A stretch of 39,888 nucleotides of DNA from assembly GCA_016928815.1 (NCBI GenBank), contig JAFGJZ010000127.1:1-39888 (forward strand). The letters are read 5' to 3'. Origin of the DNA: Spirochaetota bacterium (GTDB lineage Bacteria > Spirochaetota > UBA4802 > JAFGJZ01). The notes below the pieces were generated by a model. It saw only the letters and a program-made list of their open reading frames with translations, made no database searches and was not told the origin of the DNA. Of this stretch, positions 8,491-19,315 are shown one piece after another. Each line of letters starts with the position of its first letter. Within the stretch, counting starts at the first letter, position 1. The position numbers were made by a program, and so were the translations under genes.

Positions 8491-10770
8491 ATGAAACAGG
8501 GGAATCGTTTTATTTTTGATATGCTGGATCAGGATGTTCCCGGAGTTTCCGGAGAAAAGATATGGAGTGCCGGAAGAGCAAGAGATGTTGCTGATAGCGG
8601 CAGCGCTGCTGTAATTAAAATTCCTTTTCAGCCGCAAAATACGGACAATATTTTTATACGCCCTGATAAGGATACATCAGAAAAGATATATGACTTTACT
8701 GTACGCTGCTACGGTAATTCCGTAATACGGATAACATCCGCTTTTGAAAAACAGCTGCCGGATGACAGTGTAAATCCGATGCTGGAATGGTCGGAAGATA
8801 TTAAACAGATGCCGGTTCATACCGTAAAAACCGAAACCGGATTTCAGATTCTGGATGAGAACAATGTCAGGAGAATGGAAATTAATACTGCTCCGTTTCC
8901 TGTGGAATACTGGAGTGATCTTCAGCCTGATCCGCAGGAATCCTTTGAAGCTGTTATGTATCCGGACGGAAAAAATGCAGTACCTTTCATGTCCTATGAT
9001 AATTTTTTTCCGCATCAGCCTGAATCATACAGCATGGGATGTGTTACCAAAAACGGATCCATTGACAGATGTCTGTATTCTCTGCATGCGAAAGCTGATG
9101 AAAAATTTGCCGGTACGGGAGAACGGTTTGCCGCCATGAATCTGGCGGGTAAAACATTCGTACTTGAGAACTCTGACGGGCTTGGCGTAAATAACCGCCG
9201 GGCATACAAGAACATTCCTTTTTATGTGTCAAGCAAAGGATACGGGCTGCTGATTATGACAAGTACGCATGTCCGTCTGTCTCTGGCTGATATTTCAACA
9301 CGTGCGGCCCAGGGTCTAATCGAAGATGATGTTCTTGACCTGTTTTTTATCGGCGGGAACAGCGTGGAGGAAATTATTCATAACTACCGTAAAATTACAG
9401 GTTTTCCGAAACAGGTTCCTGTATGGTCTTACGGAACATGGCTAAGCCGTATGACTTATTTTACCGCAGATGAAACGCGTGAAATTGTCAGTCTCATGCG
9501 TGAAGGAAAATTTCCCTGTGACGTCATACATCTCGACAGCGGATGGTTTGAAAAAAACTGGAAGTGTGAATGGGAATTCAGCAGGGCAAATTTTGCAAAC
9601 CCTGAAAAATACATGAAGGAAATGGATGATAAGGGAATTAAAATAAGTTTATGGCAGCTGCCGGCAATTGCAAAAGATACAATTCATTACCAGACAGCTC
9701 TGGATAACAGATATATCGCACCGAAAAGTAAAAACGTTTCATTAGGATCCAATTTCAGTTCAGTTGAATTTAACGGCACTATAGATTTTACTAATCCGGA
9801 AGCTGTAAAATGGTACCAGGGGCTTCTTAAAAAACTTCTTGTAATGGGAGCTGCATTGATAAAAACGGATTTCGGCGAGGCCATTGAAGAAGATGCGGAT
9901 TACATGAATCTTCCATACAGAAAACTTCATAATTTATACGGACTTTTATATCAGAAAGCAGCTTACGAAATTACCGAATCGGTTAAAGGCAGAAGCGATA
10001 CGATGATCTGGGCAAGAGCGGGCTGGACCGGATGTCAGCGTTATCCAATTCATTGGGGCGGTGACTGCGCTTCTTCATGGGATGGACTTGCAGGTTCAAT
10101 CAGGGGAGGTCTTCATATAGGTCTGTCGGGATTTGCATTCTGGAGCCATGATGTTCCCGGATTTCACGGATATCCGAGTTTCATGAACAGCATAACACCT
10201 GATGATCTATATGTACGGTGGACTCAGGTCGGAGTGTTTACGTCACATCTCAGATATCACGGTTCAAATGTACGAGAACCTTATGCATATCCTAAAATCG
10301 CCGATATTGTACGGAAATGGCTGAATTTGCGGTATGCACTGATACCATATATTATCAATGAAGGCGAGAAGGCTGTAACCAGCGGATATCCTGTACTCAG
10401 GGCGCTTTTATTTGATCACGACAAGGATCCTGTCTGCTGGAATATTGATGATGAATATTACTTTGGAGAATGTTTTTTAATTGCACCTGTATTGAACAGC
10501 GAAGGAATCAGAGACGTATATCTTCCTGAAGGAAGCTGGACTGATTTCTGGAACGGAAAGGTTATAAAAGGACCTGTATGGCTTAAAAATGTGAAGAGTC
10601 CGCTTGAAAGGATTCCTGTATATGTGAAAACCGGTTCTGAAATTCAGGTATATCCTGAAATTATTCAATCAACAAAAGAAATGAACAATGATAAAATTGT
10701 GAACCTGAAATTTGACAGCAGCTTTAAAGGTCTATCTGGATCATTTCTGGCGAAGAATATCGGTTTGTAG
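8491..10770 (+). CDS. Glycoside hydrolase family 31, probable alpha-xylosidase
   Basis: GTGERF, DVIHLDSGWF, KTDFGE (catalytic nucleophile region) and AFWSHDVPGF motifs typical of YicI/XylS-like GH31. Confidence 0.93.
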   Translation: MKQGNRFIFDMLDQDVPGVSGEKIWSAGRARDVADSGSAAVIKIPFQPQNTDNIFIRPDKDTSEKIYDFTVRCYGNSVIRITSAFEKQLPDDSVNPMLEWSEDIKQMPVHTVKTETGFQILDENNVRRMEINTAPFPVEYWSDLQPDPQESFEAVMYPDGKNAVPFMSYDNFFPHQPESYSMGCVTKNGSIDRCLYSLHAKADEKFAGTGERFAAMNLAGKTFVLENSDGLGVNNRRAYKNIPFYVSSKGYGLLIMTSTHVRLSLADISTRAAQGLIEDDVLDLFFIGGNSVEEIIHNYRKITGFPKQVPVWSYGTWLSRMTYFTADETREIVSLMREGKFPCDVIHLDSGWFEKNWKCEWEFSRANFANPEKYMKEMDDKGIKISLWQLPAIAKDTIHYQTALDNRYIAPKSKNVSLGSNFSSVEFNGTIDFTNPEAVKWYQGLLKKLLVMGAALIKTDFGEAIEEDADYMNLPYRKLHNLYGLLYQKAAYEITESVKGRSDTMIWARAGWTGCQRYPIHWGGDCASSWDGLAGSIRGGLHIGLSGFAFWSHDVPGFHGYPSFMNSITPDDLYVRWTQVGVFTSHLRYHGSNVREPYAYPKIADIVRKWLNLRYALIPYIINEGEKAVTSGYPVLRALLFDHDKDPVCWNIDDEYYFGECFLIAPVLNSEGIRDVYLPEGSWTDFWNGKVIKGPVWLKNVKSPLERIPVYVKTGSEIQVYPEIIQSTKEMNNDKIVNLKFDSSFKGLSGSFLAKNIGL

Positions 10771-10791
10771 AAGCGGATATGTTCTCTGCAC

Positions 10792-10842
10792 ATCAGGCAA
10801 TCGGAATTGCCGTAAAATACGGATTTCGGCTGCCTGATTTTG
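10792..10842 (+). terminator. Hairpin terminator candidate after the GH31 gene
   Basis: atcaggca (10792-10799)/tgcctgat (10831-10838) with additional internal pairing, followed by tttgtt. Confidence 0.5.
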
Positions 10843-10858
10843 TTCTGTCCCCTCCTTG

Positions 10859-10912
10859 AGTCCTTCCGTTGGCGTATGTATGGTTTCATTTTATATTTTT
10901 AACGGAAGGACT
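10859..10912. repeat. 12-bp perfect inverted repeat, 30-nt loop
   Basis: agtccttccgtt (10859-10870)/aacggaaggact (10901-10912), followed by tgatttta. Confidence 0.6.
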
Positions 10913-11024
10913 TGATTTTAAAATGGAATTTATCCTTTTAAGCATTGACTTTATTATTGAATCCGTATTTTAATAGCAGATGCTTTATGAAAGAAAAAGT
11001 CTGAACCTTAAAAGGAGTCTGAAT

Positions 11025-11447
11025 ATGGAATTCAATATTTCAACACCTGCATTGCTTTTTTCGGCCATATCCCTGCTTATGCTTGCCTATACAAATAGAT
11101 TTCTCGCGCTTTCAAATTTAATCAGACAGTTAATTCCGGTTTATAAGAATAATCCTGAAGAAAATATCCTGAAGCAGATCAGGAATTTTAAAACAAGACT
11201 GGGAATAATAAAATATACCCAGGTGCTTGGAGTGCTCAGTTTCATTTTCTGTGTGGTGTGCATGCTGCTTATCATACTTGAGTTTCATGTAATATCGGAG
11301 TTTCTTTTCATGATCAGTCTGCTTCTGCTTATGCTGTCGCTCATTCTGTCTCTGTATGAGATATTTATTTCAATCGGAGCGCTGAAATTTGAACTTGAAA
11401 AAATTGAGAATATTCACGGCGGAGAGCAGTTGAAAGATGAAAGATGA
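11025..11447 (+). CDS. DUF2721-like small membrane protein (track start 10980; SD aaaggag favours 11025)
   Basis: STPALLFSAISLLMLAYTNRFLALSNLIRQL plus two TM helices resembles DUF2721. Confidence 0.6.
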   Translation: MEFNISTPALLFSAISLLMLAYTNRFLALSNLIRQLIPVYKNNPEENILKQIRNFKTRLGIIKYTQVLGVLSFIFCVVCMLLIILEFHVISEFLFMISLLLLMLSLILSLYEIFISIGALKFELEKIENIHGGEQLKDER

Positions 11448-11503
11448 AAGTTACAAGTTAATAGCTGGTGATGAATTAAATTCCAAAAGGGTGATAGAAA
11501 TAT

Positions 11504-12313
11504 ATGGTTAAAATTTATTCATTTGTCATTTGTATCTTATTTGCATTTCACATGAAATCTTATTCCATGGAATCTGATTCGTATTTTATAAAAGGCAGTA
11601 ATCTTTTCAGTAGCGAGAATACATTTAATTTAACAATCCGCAATTATATACTTCATACAGATTCCTATGTTGATCTGATACAAAAAATAAGAATTAAGTT
11701 TCGGGTTGATCGCGGATGGAAAGTCATTACAATATGTCCTGAAGAAAGCAGGTATGAGGCATCATTTAAAAAAAATTATCCCGGTACCGGATCAGACATT
11801 TTCAGGAATACTTTTCTGAAGAATAATCCTGCAGTTATTAAATTTAACAGTGTATTTGAAACAGTGGAAACAAATACTGATGAACTTGCTGATAAATATA
11901 AAACAGAATACACGGCTTATTTGTCTGAAAACGTTACAAATAAAAAACTGATCTTATATCCCTGGGTTGCTGAAGAGAGTGTAATCATTGAATATCTGTC
12001 ACAGGATTTAACTGCAGCTTTACTTATTCCGACAATAGCAAACAGAAAATTAAATAAGGGCAATAATGTTTTTACTTCATCGATGAGTGGAAACAAGCTG
12101 GTTCAGAATATTGAACTTGCGGAAGAAAAGGATATTCTAATTACAGAGGATTCGGTAATTAAAGATAAAAATGACAGGATCGTTTCAAAACTTTCCGGTG
12201 AAACCCGTTTATCAGCCGGGAAAATGCAATTGATAAAAACCAGATTTCTGGTAAAAATGCGGGATTTAAAGACTGATGAATTCTTTAACTATAAGGAATA
12301 TATTGTTGAATAG
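11504..12313 (+). CDS. Hypothetical exported protein
   Basis: 269-aa ORF with N-terminal signal-like hydrophobic segment; no recognised domain. Confidence 0.6.
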   Translation: MVKIYSFVICILFAFHMKSYSMESDSYFIKGSNLFSSENTFNLTIRNYILHTDSYVDLIQKIRIKFRVDRGWKVITICPEESRYEASFKKNYPGTGSDIFRNTFLKNNPAVIKFNSVFETVETNTDELADKYKTEYTAYLSENVTNKKLILYPWVAEESVIIEYLSQDLTAALLIPTIANRKLNKGNNVFTSSMSGNKLVQNIELAEEKDILITEDSVIKDKNDRIVSKLSGETRLSAGKMQLIKTRFLVKMRDLKTDEFFNYKEYIVE

Positions 12314-12427
12314 ATCAGACTGTTAAACAAATAAAGTAATTGAAATAAAAAACTTTCATGTCAATTATTACATTATATATGCCAACATGAAATTTTATGC
12401 AAGTTATAGTTTTCGGAGGAAACTGAA

Positions 12428-13867
12428 ATGAATTTCAAAACTCCCGGAGGTTTCCTTCTCCCGTTTTCAGCGTTTTTAATAATTATGGTTTTTACAGTGT
12501 CGCTGCACGCGGAATATATATTTTTAACTGATGGTTCAATTGTTGAAGGAAGCATCATTACCGACGGTGAAAATTCTGTTACCTTGAAAATGGCTGATAA
12601 CAAACTTCTGAAGATATCCCGCAATACCATAATGCGCATTCTCTACACAAAACTTAAAATGTGGAAAGTATATGTTCGCAAACGTGATGGAAAAGAACTT
12701 GTTGCATTCATGGTTGATGAAAACCAGGAAAGCTATACCTTCCGGAAAGAACTGAATAAGCCTGAAGAATTTGTTCTGAAAAGAGAAGAAGTTCTTTTCA
12801 TCTCAGAAAAGAATCCTGCAGGTCTGCAGGTTGAAGGTACAATCGGAACAGACAGGGTTTCACTGTCATGGCTTCCGCCCTATGACGCTGTGGATAAATA
12901 CATCATATACATTAAAAAAAACGATAACGATAAATATCTGCCTGCTGCGGAATCAAAAGACAAATCGGTTACGCTGAAAAAACTTTCGAGTAATACCGAA
13001 TACTTCATAATAGTAACAAGTGTCGACAGCTACGGCAGTGAATCAGCTGCGAGTAATGAACTTAAAATTAAAACTAAAAATGTGCCGCCTGAAAGACCTG
13101 AAATCACATCTTCCGGTGATCTGACTTCCAGTGACAGAAAAATTACCTGGAACCCGTCGGTTGATTCTGACGGCAAAGTAAAGCAGTACATAATTTACGG
13201 CACAAAAAAAGGCAAGCGAGAAGTTATTGCCCGAACAGAAAAAACAGATTATCTGCTGAAAAAATCACAGGATTACACAAGAGTTGATATTTCAGCAGTT
13301 GATGAAGTTGGCGATGAATCTGATACGTCAAAAGTTAGAATTCTGATAAAAAAACTTACAATGTCGTTTCAGCCGAGTATTATCTTCCCTGTTGGAACCT
13401 TTTCGGAAATGTTCTGGCCCGGATTTGGAGCTATTGAAGATGTCACAAGGCATAATCTGTGGATTAATAATTTTGACGCAGGTTTAAACGTGGGGTTTTA
13501 TTATCTGCATGGAAAAGATTTAAGGGAAGATTTAAATCTGGAATTTACTCATTTTTTTTTCATGCCATTCTATGTGACAATCGGATATAATTTATTCCGA
13601 TTGAATGGATTGAGTATGAAACCTATAGTCTCTGTTGGAATTGCTTATCTGAATGTTGAATATGTTGACCGCAATAAAACTGCTGCCGAAGAACCTACTC
13701 AGTATTTGCATATTTTTAAACCTACATTTAAAACGGGGCTTTCAGCTGAATACAAATATACAAATTCAATTTTCTTTTCAGCAGGATGCGAATATGGTAT
13801 GGTTTACCAGAACGATGGTTCACTGAATTATATGTTAATTAATGCCGGTGCAGGTTTCTTTTTTTAG
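12428..13867 (+). CDS. Exported protein with fibronectin type III domains and C-terminal beta-barrel-like region
   Basis: Signal peptide; FN3 features (VSLSWLPPYDAVDKYIIYIKK...SSNTEYFIIVTSVDSYGSESAASNELKIKTK, repeated); alternating hydrophobic C-terminus ending in FFF. Confidence 0.75.
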   Translation: MNFKTPGGFLLPFSAFLIIMVFTVSLHAEYIFLTDGSIVEGSIITDGENSVTLKMADNKLLKISRNTIMRILYTKLKMWKVYVRKRDGKELVAFMVDENQESYTFRKELNKPEEFVLKREEVLFISEKNPAGLQVEGTIGTDRVSLSWLPPYDAVDKYIIYIKKNDNDKYLPAAESKDKSVTLKKLSSNTEYFIIVTSVDSYGSESAASNELKIKTKNVPPERPEITSSGDLTSSDRKITWNPSVDSDGKVKQYIIYGTKKGKREVIARTEKTDYLLKKSQDYTRVDISAVDEVGDESDTSKVRILIKKLTMSFQPSIIFPVGTFSEMFWPGFGAIEDVTRHNLWINNFDAGLNVGFYYLHGKDLREDLNLEFTHFFFMPFYVTIGYNLFRLNGLSMKPIVSVGIAYLNVEYVDRNKTAAEEPTQYLHIFKPTFKTGLSAEYKYTNSIFFSAGCEYGMVYQNDGSLNYMLINAGAGFFF

Positions 13868-13872
13868 GAGTA

Positions 13873-14469
13873 ATGACGATGAGCAGAAAAATTAAACTTT
13901 TAATTTTCATTTTAATGGCGTCACTCATGTCATGTCAATATGATGTGATTGATGTATATAATGATGGTAAAATATATAGTCTCCGAGAGAAAGGTCCTGC
14001 CGGTGGATGGATATTTTATGAGAATCCGAACTGGAAAACTGACGGTTGGAGATACCTGGAGGCTGCGCCGGAGGATTCTCCTGTTCTATGTATGTGGTTA
14101 TCTACATCTACTTGGTTAAATACTGATTTGGCAACAGGGGGGACTCTGTTATCTATTGGCTCCGGGAAGAATAATACTGCAAAAATGTTACAATACAAAG
14201 GTGTAAGAACTGCTCCAGCCGCTGAATACTGTGATAGTCTTGTTGTTAACGGGTACAATGACTGGTTTCTGCCGTCAAGTTATGAACTTAATCAAATGGA
14301 TTTAAATTTAAGCGCATACGGAATTGGAGGATTTTCAATTGCTACTTACTTTAGCTCATCTGAAATGGATGCTGGTTCTGCAGCGATACGAAATTTTTTG
14401 AGTGGTATACCATCAGGTACTTCATCAAAAAATGCACCACAAAAAATACGTGCTGTTCGAGCTTTTTGA
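13873..14469 (+). CDS. Lipoprotein with DUF1566/Lcl-like domain
   Basis: Lipobox SLMSC; GPAGGWIFYENP...GYNDWFLPSSYELNQM...YFSSSEMD...IRAVRAF. Confidence 0.7.
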   Translation: MTMSRKIKLLIFILMASLMSCQYDVIDVYNDGKIYSLREKGPAGGWIFYENPNWKTDGWRYLEAAPEDSPVLCMWLSTSTWLNTDLATGGTLLSIGSGKNNTAKMLQYKGVRTAPAAEYCDSLVVNGYNDWFLPSSYELNQMDLNLSAYGIGGFSIATYFSSSEMDAGSAAIRNFLSGIPSGTSSKNAPQKIRAVRAF

Positions 14470-14788
14470 TAGGTTAAGTAACATTATTTCTGAATCTAAT
14501 AGTGGTTTAATCTTTTCAGTTTTATCAAACCTTGAAGTGAGTAGTTGTTATTGTTTTTACTTACATATCATATCGTGTTTTCATTCTGTCTTCCCGATAT
14601 TTTTTATCACATGCATCCCGGTTTTTTTCTCTTTGTCATTCAGATTTCTTTACAGCCATCACAACCGCTGGGAGCTAGACGGCAATAAATAAAAAAGGCA
14701 ATGAATAATGAACAATAAATAATAAATAAATTTAAAATTGACGGAACAAAGAACAAATGGAAAAGTAAATTACATACGGAGGCCAGAA

Positions 14789-15376
14789 ATGAAAATTGGA
14801 AGATTGACCGGTATCTTCTGCGCTATTGTTTTTATAACTTTGTTTTTTTCAGGTATGTTAAATGCTGTTGAAAATATTGAAAACGATATTCTGAAAATAA
14901 GAAAGCAGTACCAGGAAATAGAATCCAATATCAAAAATCTTGATAAAATGGAATCTGAAGGAATTACCGGGTATTATGATCCGGAAAATAAGCAATTGGT
15001 TAAAATTACAACTGCCCTTTTAAGAGACTGGTATGAGGAAAACTGTTCATTTTATTTCCATGAAGGTGAACTGTTTTTTATTTTTATTGAACGCTGCAGC
15101 GGAGAGGAAATGTTTACTACTGAAGAACTTGGAATCACGGAGGAGCAGTTATGGCAATCGGGATGGGAAGCGAAAACACTTAAATTCTCACAGGACCGGA
15201 TTTATGTAAAAAAGAATAAATGCATTCGTTATCTGAGCAGGGAAAAAGTTCTTCCTGTTTCAAATACAAATCCGGAATTATATAAAGTCAAAGATCATGA
15301 AGTAAACCCGTCAGAATATGATATTTCCATAATTGAAACAGGCATTTTGCTGTTTAAAAATTTTAAACTGAAGTAA
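14789..15376 (+). CDS. Hypothetical exported protein (track start 14738; acggagg SD favours 14789)
   Basis: SD and signal peptide MKIGRLTGIFCAIVFITLFFSGMLNA. Confidence 0.6.
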   Translation: MKIGRLTGIFCAIVFITLFFSGMLNAVENIENDILKIRKQYQEIESNIKNLDKMESEGITGYYDPENKQLVKITTALLRDWYEENCSFYFHEGELFFIFIERCSGEEMFTTEELGITEEQLWQSGWEAKTLKFSQDRIYVKKNKCIRYLSREKVLPVSNTNPELYKVKDHEVNPSEYDISIIETGILLFKNFKLK

Positions 15377-15403
15377 AACAATCGGATGAATCATTATATT
15401 GGT

Positions 15404-16291
15404 TCATCTTGTCATTCTGTAAATTACAAACCGGCTGCCTTCTTTTTTGTGATAATAAAGTGACTTTTCATCCGGCGACAGGCATGGACCTTCGACAAAT
15501 TCTGAAATCGGGGTTACAGCTGCAGGAATGCTGAATTGAGACGAGCTGCTGCTTCTTGTTGACCGGTATATTCTGACATCTCCTGCCGAGGCACGGTTGA
15601 AAAAAAGTTCCAGACCATCGGATGAAATGCACGGAGCATATTCAAGATCTGAAGTATTTATATTCATCATAATGAAATCCGAGTCGGCATCAACAGTAAA
15701 ATTCGAACCGGATTTAGCTGCTGTTTTTATATCAGCCTGAATCGGATTCCACGATGTGTCGTATTCTCCGTCTACAAAGTACATTTTAGTTCCCGCCGGA
15801 TTAATCTCAACGTCAAAATTAACATGATATGGGACATCATCGGCAAGACCGTCTACAACTGCAATATTATCGATTTTATTATTAACGCTATCTAAAGTTC
15901 CTGTATATATGGTGTCGAAAGATGAAACATTGTCATAATTTTTTGTGCTTATACAGTAAAAATTTCCTGAGATGTCTGTTGAAGGAGTTCCGTCCACCCC
16001 CGTTGAGTTTACATTTCCCAATTTTGATATCAGCTGAAATGTAATACCGTCAACATATCCGGCAATATAAATGTCTTTATTGTTATCAGACTGATCGGAA
16101 TTGAATATCAGATATGCGCCGTCTCTTGTAATAAACGGCTCCATTGCATTATCACCGGCATTGTCATAACCAAGAATTGTCACCTTCTGCGGATTGGAAA
16201 ATTGATTTTCAGCTGTTTTTGAATCTTCCGAATTATCGCATGACAAAATTATGGACAAGATCAGTATCATGATGATTTGACATGTTTTCAT
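15404..16291 (-). CDS. PD40/TolB-like beta-propeller lipoprotein
   Basis: Lipobox IILSC; repeated motifs EPFITRDGAYLIFNSDQSDN, APCISSDGLELFFNRAS, GPCLSPDEKSLYYHKKE. Confidence 0.78.
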   Translation of the reverse strand: MKTCQIIMILILSIILSCDNSEDSKTAENQFSNPQKVTILGYDNAGDNAMEPFITRDGAYLIFNSDQSDNNKDIYIAGYVDGITFQLISKLGNVNSTGVDGTPSTDISGNFYCISTKNYDNVSSFDTIYTGTLDSVNNKIDNIAVVDGLADDVPYHVNFDVEINPAGTKMYFVDGEYDTSWNPIQADIKTAAKSGSNFTVDADSDFIMMNINTSDLEYAPCISSDGLELFFNRASAGDVRIYRSTRSSSSSQFSIPAAVTPISEFVEGPCLSPDEKSLYYHKKEGSRFVIYRMTR

Positions 16292-16435
16292 AAAATATAT
16301 TTTTCTTTTAATTTACTTGATGTCAAATATTTTTCGGGATTACAGGGGTTGAAAAAAAATGATTTTTTCTTGCAAAAATGAATATAAAATACAATATAGA
16401 TCCAGTATTTATTTTTTTGAAAGTACAGGTTAAAC

Positions 16436-19315
16436 ATGAAAAAGATAATTCTTTCAGTGATAATTTTATTAGCTGGTGTTCAGGTCCTTTCAGCACAGAG
16501 CGTCAGCAGTTTTCCGGGAAAGGAAAACTGGAAAACAATTGAGACGCCTCATTTCAGAATTCATTATACAGAGGGTCTGAAGGTTCACGCAATGAAACTT
16601 ACGGATATTACTGAAAAATATTATGATATACTCACCCGCCGTGAGAAATGGAAGCCGGCTGCAAAAACAGATGTTATTCTCATGGATGTGACGGATTTTT
16701 CCAATGGTTATTCCACTCCGTTTCCTGAAAACAAAGTGGTCATGTATCTGTCACGGCCCCAACCGCATGATACAATCGGAAACTTTGATGAATGGCTTAC
16801 ATTACTGTTTATTCATGAATATACGCATGTACTTGACATAGATATGATAAACGGAATTCCTGCATGCGGACGGGTTGTCTTCGGTCGTATAATTGTTCCT
16901 AATATAATCCAGCCAATTTTTATAATTGAGGGAAATGCGGTTCTTAACGAATCATATCTTACAGGTAAAGGCAGGCTTAACAGTAATTATACCGAAATGA
17001 TAATGCGTACCGAGTTTGAGGACGGAAACGCAAAAAGCCTGGCACAGGCATCGACATATCCCTATGAATGGCCTGCAGGTAATATTCCATATCTCTACGG
17101 CGCATATTTCAATCAGTACCTTCTGCAAACAAGAAAGAAATCATTCAACAGAATATTTAATGCGAATTCAAACAATGTCCTTCCGTTTCTGAACTTCATG
17201 AACAGCTATGATGTATATGGAACTTCATTTCCGGCACTTTATGATGAATGGAAAAAAGCAATGTATTCCAGGTTCGATGCTCAGAGAGAAAAGATAAGAG
17301 AGATCCCTCTGACGGCATATTCAAATATTACCGGGAGCGGTTATAAAAATTCCCTGCCGGTATTTTCAGAAGACGGGAAATCAGTTTTTTATGTTCAATA
17401 TGACGGAAAGGATCATGCGGCAATTTTCAGATATGACATGGAATCGGAAAAGGCGGTAAAGCTGAAAAATGTATCTGATCCCGGTTCACTTTCAGTTGAT
17501 AACGGCTCAGTGATATATAATGATTACAGGATTTATTCAAACAGGTACACTTATTATGATCTTTTTGAATTAAACTCCGGTAAAAGCAGACAGCTGACAA
17601 AAAAAGCAAGAATCATTTATGCTGACAGAAAAGCCGGATTGACAGCTCAAATTTCCGCAGATAAAGATTTATACAGCCTGAAAGTTGAAAGGGGGGATAA
17701 TTCCATTTTTGAAATCATCAATTCACAGATACAGATGTTTTACTGCAAAATTTCTCCTGACGGAAAAAAACTTGTTTTCGGTTATAGAAAACCTTCGGGA
17801 GCGACAGTTCTTGCTGTTGCTGATCTTCCTACCGGAAATATACTTGTAATAGAAGATGAAAAATCTTTCACGATTTATCCTGCATGGGCATCAGACAATC
17901 GTATTATAGTTTCTTCAGACAGGTCCGGTGTTTATAATCTTTATGAAATCGATCTTGCCCGGAAAACAATGAACAGGCTGACAAATACTCAGACAGGTTT
18001 TTTCGAATCATCGGTTTCTTCCGATGGGGAAAAAATAGCAGCCGTCAGCTATAGTAGAAAAGGTTATGATGTAGTATTGATTGATTATCCGGAAAAACCG
18101 CTGACGTCGGAGTCTTTACCCGTTGAACCGCTTCCTGTGAGTTATTTTACTTCACAGCTTCAGGATGAACCGGATATTGCAGCAGCAGATAAAAATTATA
18201 ACCCATTTCCTCATTTAATACCGTCAATCTGGTTTCCGGTTTTATGGGGTCAGGCTTTTGGTGATGATGTATATAATTCAGCACAGCTCTTCTTTTACGG
18301 ACAGGACCCGCTTGAATTTCATACCTATCAGGTAACAGGCGGTTATGTTTTCGGACTGGAAAACAGTTTCATCGATGTAAGTTATACATATTCCAGATAT
18401 GTACCTGAAATTTCCATCTTATACATGAATAACAACATTTTTACTTCAGATGAAATTGACTGGACTTACAATAAAGAAAAGGAAAATGATTTTTCACTTT
18501 CTTCGTTCACCGGAATGCAGTTTTCATTTCCGCTGATAAAAAACTCGTTTTACAGCAGTCTTAATCTGTACGGAATTTATGAGAAAACTTCTGATTATTA
18601 CCTTCATGTAGATGAAACCTATGATGAAATAGAGAGAACAGAGTCATATCTTGGAGCCAGTATTCTGTTTTCGAATGCCTCTTATTTCCCTTATTCAGTT
18701 TCGAAAGAGAAAGGTATGGATCTGCAGTTTGATGTTATATATTCAAGTGAAATGATAAATTCGGATTCAGAAAGCATAATTCTAACGGTTTTTTCTGATT
18801 TTTACATTCCGTTTTTCTTTAAAAACCATACATTAAAATTAAGTATATCCGGAGGAAGTATCATAGGTGAAGACAGCACTGATACATTTTCACTGGGAAG
18901 CAGTTATTTCTATTCTGCCAGCCTTGAATCCCTTTCAGCTCATGGGATGAGAGGATATGAATCAAGTGAGGCGGAAGGACTCAACATGACTGAAACTTCG
19001 TTAGGATATTATCTGCCTCTGATTAGAAAAGAAGGGGGATGCGGAACATTTCCATTGATGTTCAGTAAATTATATCTGGTTCCGTATTTTACAGCGGGAG
19101 AAGTTTTTACGGATGGATCGGATTTTAATGCCGGAAACATCAGAAAAACTGCAGGGATTGAACTTTTTGCCGATTTTGCAGCCGGCTATTTCCTTCCGCT
19201 TTCTTTTTATGTCGGTTATGCAAGAGGATTTGATGATGAAGGTCAGGACTCCTGGTATTTCGGAATCCAGGGTGTTTTTGAAATAACTGAAAAATCTAAA
19301 ATTATCGTTAAATAA
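16436..19315 (+). CDS. Large exported protein: gluzincin-like N-domain (HEYTH), TolB-like propeller, C-terminal barrel-like domain
   Basis: Signal peptide; LLFIHEYTHVLDID and IIEGNAVLNE; PD40 repeats (FSEDGKSVFYVQYDG, ISPDGKKLVFGYRK, ASDNRIIVSSDRSG); C-terminal ~350 aa barrel-like. Confidence 0.75.
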   Translation: MKKIILSVIILLAGVQVLSAQSVSSFPGKENWKTIETPHFRIHYTEGLKVHAMKLTDITEKYYDILTRREKWKPAAKTDVILMDVTDFSNGYSTPFPENKVVMYLSRPQPHDTIGNFDEWLTLLFIHEYTHVLDIDMINGIPACGRVVFGRIIVPNIIQPIFIIEGNAVLNESYLTGKGRLNSNYTEMIMRTEFEDGNAKSLAQASTYPYEWPAGNIPYLYGAYFNQYLLQTRKKSFNRIFNANSNNVLPFLNFMNSYDVYGTSFPALYDEWKKAMYSRFDAQREKIREIPLTAYSNITGSGYKNSLPVFSEDGKSVFYVQYDGKDHAAIFRYDMESEKAVKLKNVSDPGSLSVDNGSVIYNDYRIYSNRYTYYDLFELNSGKSRQLTKKARIIYADRKAGLTAQISADKDLYSLKVERGDNSIFEIINSQIQMFYCKISPDGKKLVFGYRKPSGATVLAVADLPTGNILVIEDEKSFTIYPAWASDNRIIVSSDRSGVYNLYEIDLARKTMNRLTNTQTGFFESSVSSDGEKIAAVSYSRKGYDVVLIDYPEKPLTSESLPVEPLPVSYFTSQLQDEPDIAAADKNYNPFPHLIPSIWFPVLWGQAFGDDVYNSAQLFFYGQDPLEFHTYQVTGGYVFGLENSFIDVSYTYSRYVPEISILYMNNNIFTSDEIDWTYNKEKENDFSLSSFTGMQFSFPLIKNSFYSSLNLYGIYEKTSDYYLHVDETYDEIERTESYLGASILFSNASYFPYSVSKEKGMDLQFDVIYSSEMINSDSESIILTVFSDFYIPFFFKNHTLKLSISGGSIIGEDSTDTFSLGSSYFYSASLESLSAHGMRGYESSEAEGLNMTETSLGYYLPLIRKEGGCGTFPLMFSKLYLVPYFTAGEVFTDGSDFNAGNIRKTAGIELFADFAAGYFLPLSFYVGYARGFDDEGQDSWYFGIQGVFEITEKSKIIVK

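Noticed and set aside
8677-9015. 112-aa minus-strand ORF inside the GH31 gene
   Set aside because: Antisense shadow ORF; no recognisable product.
14402-14692. 96-aa plus-strand ORF overlapping the end of the DUF1566-like lipoprotein gene
   Set aside because: Out of frame with a supported gene, no SD, low-complexity Phe/Ser/His-rich translation.
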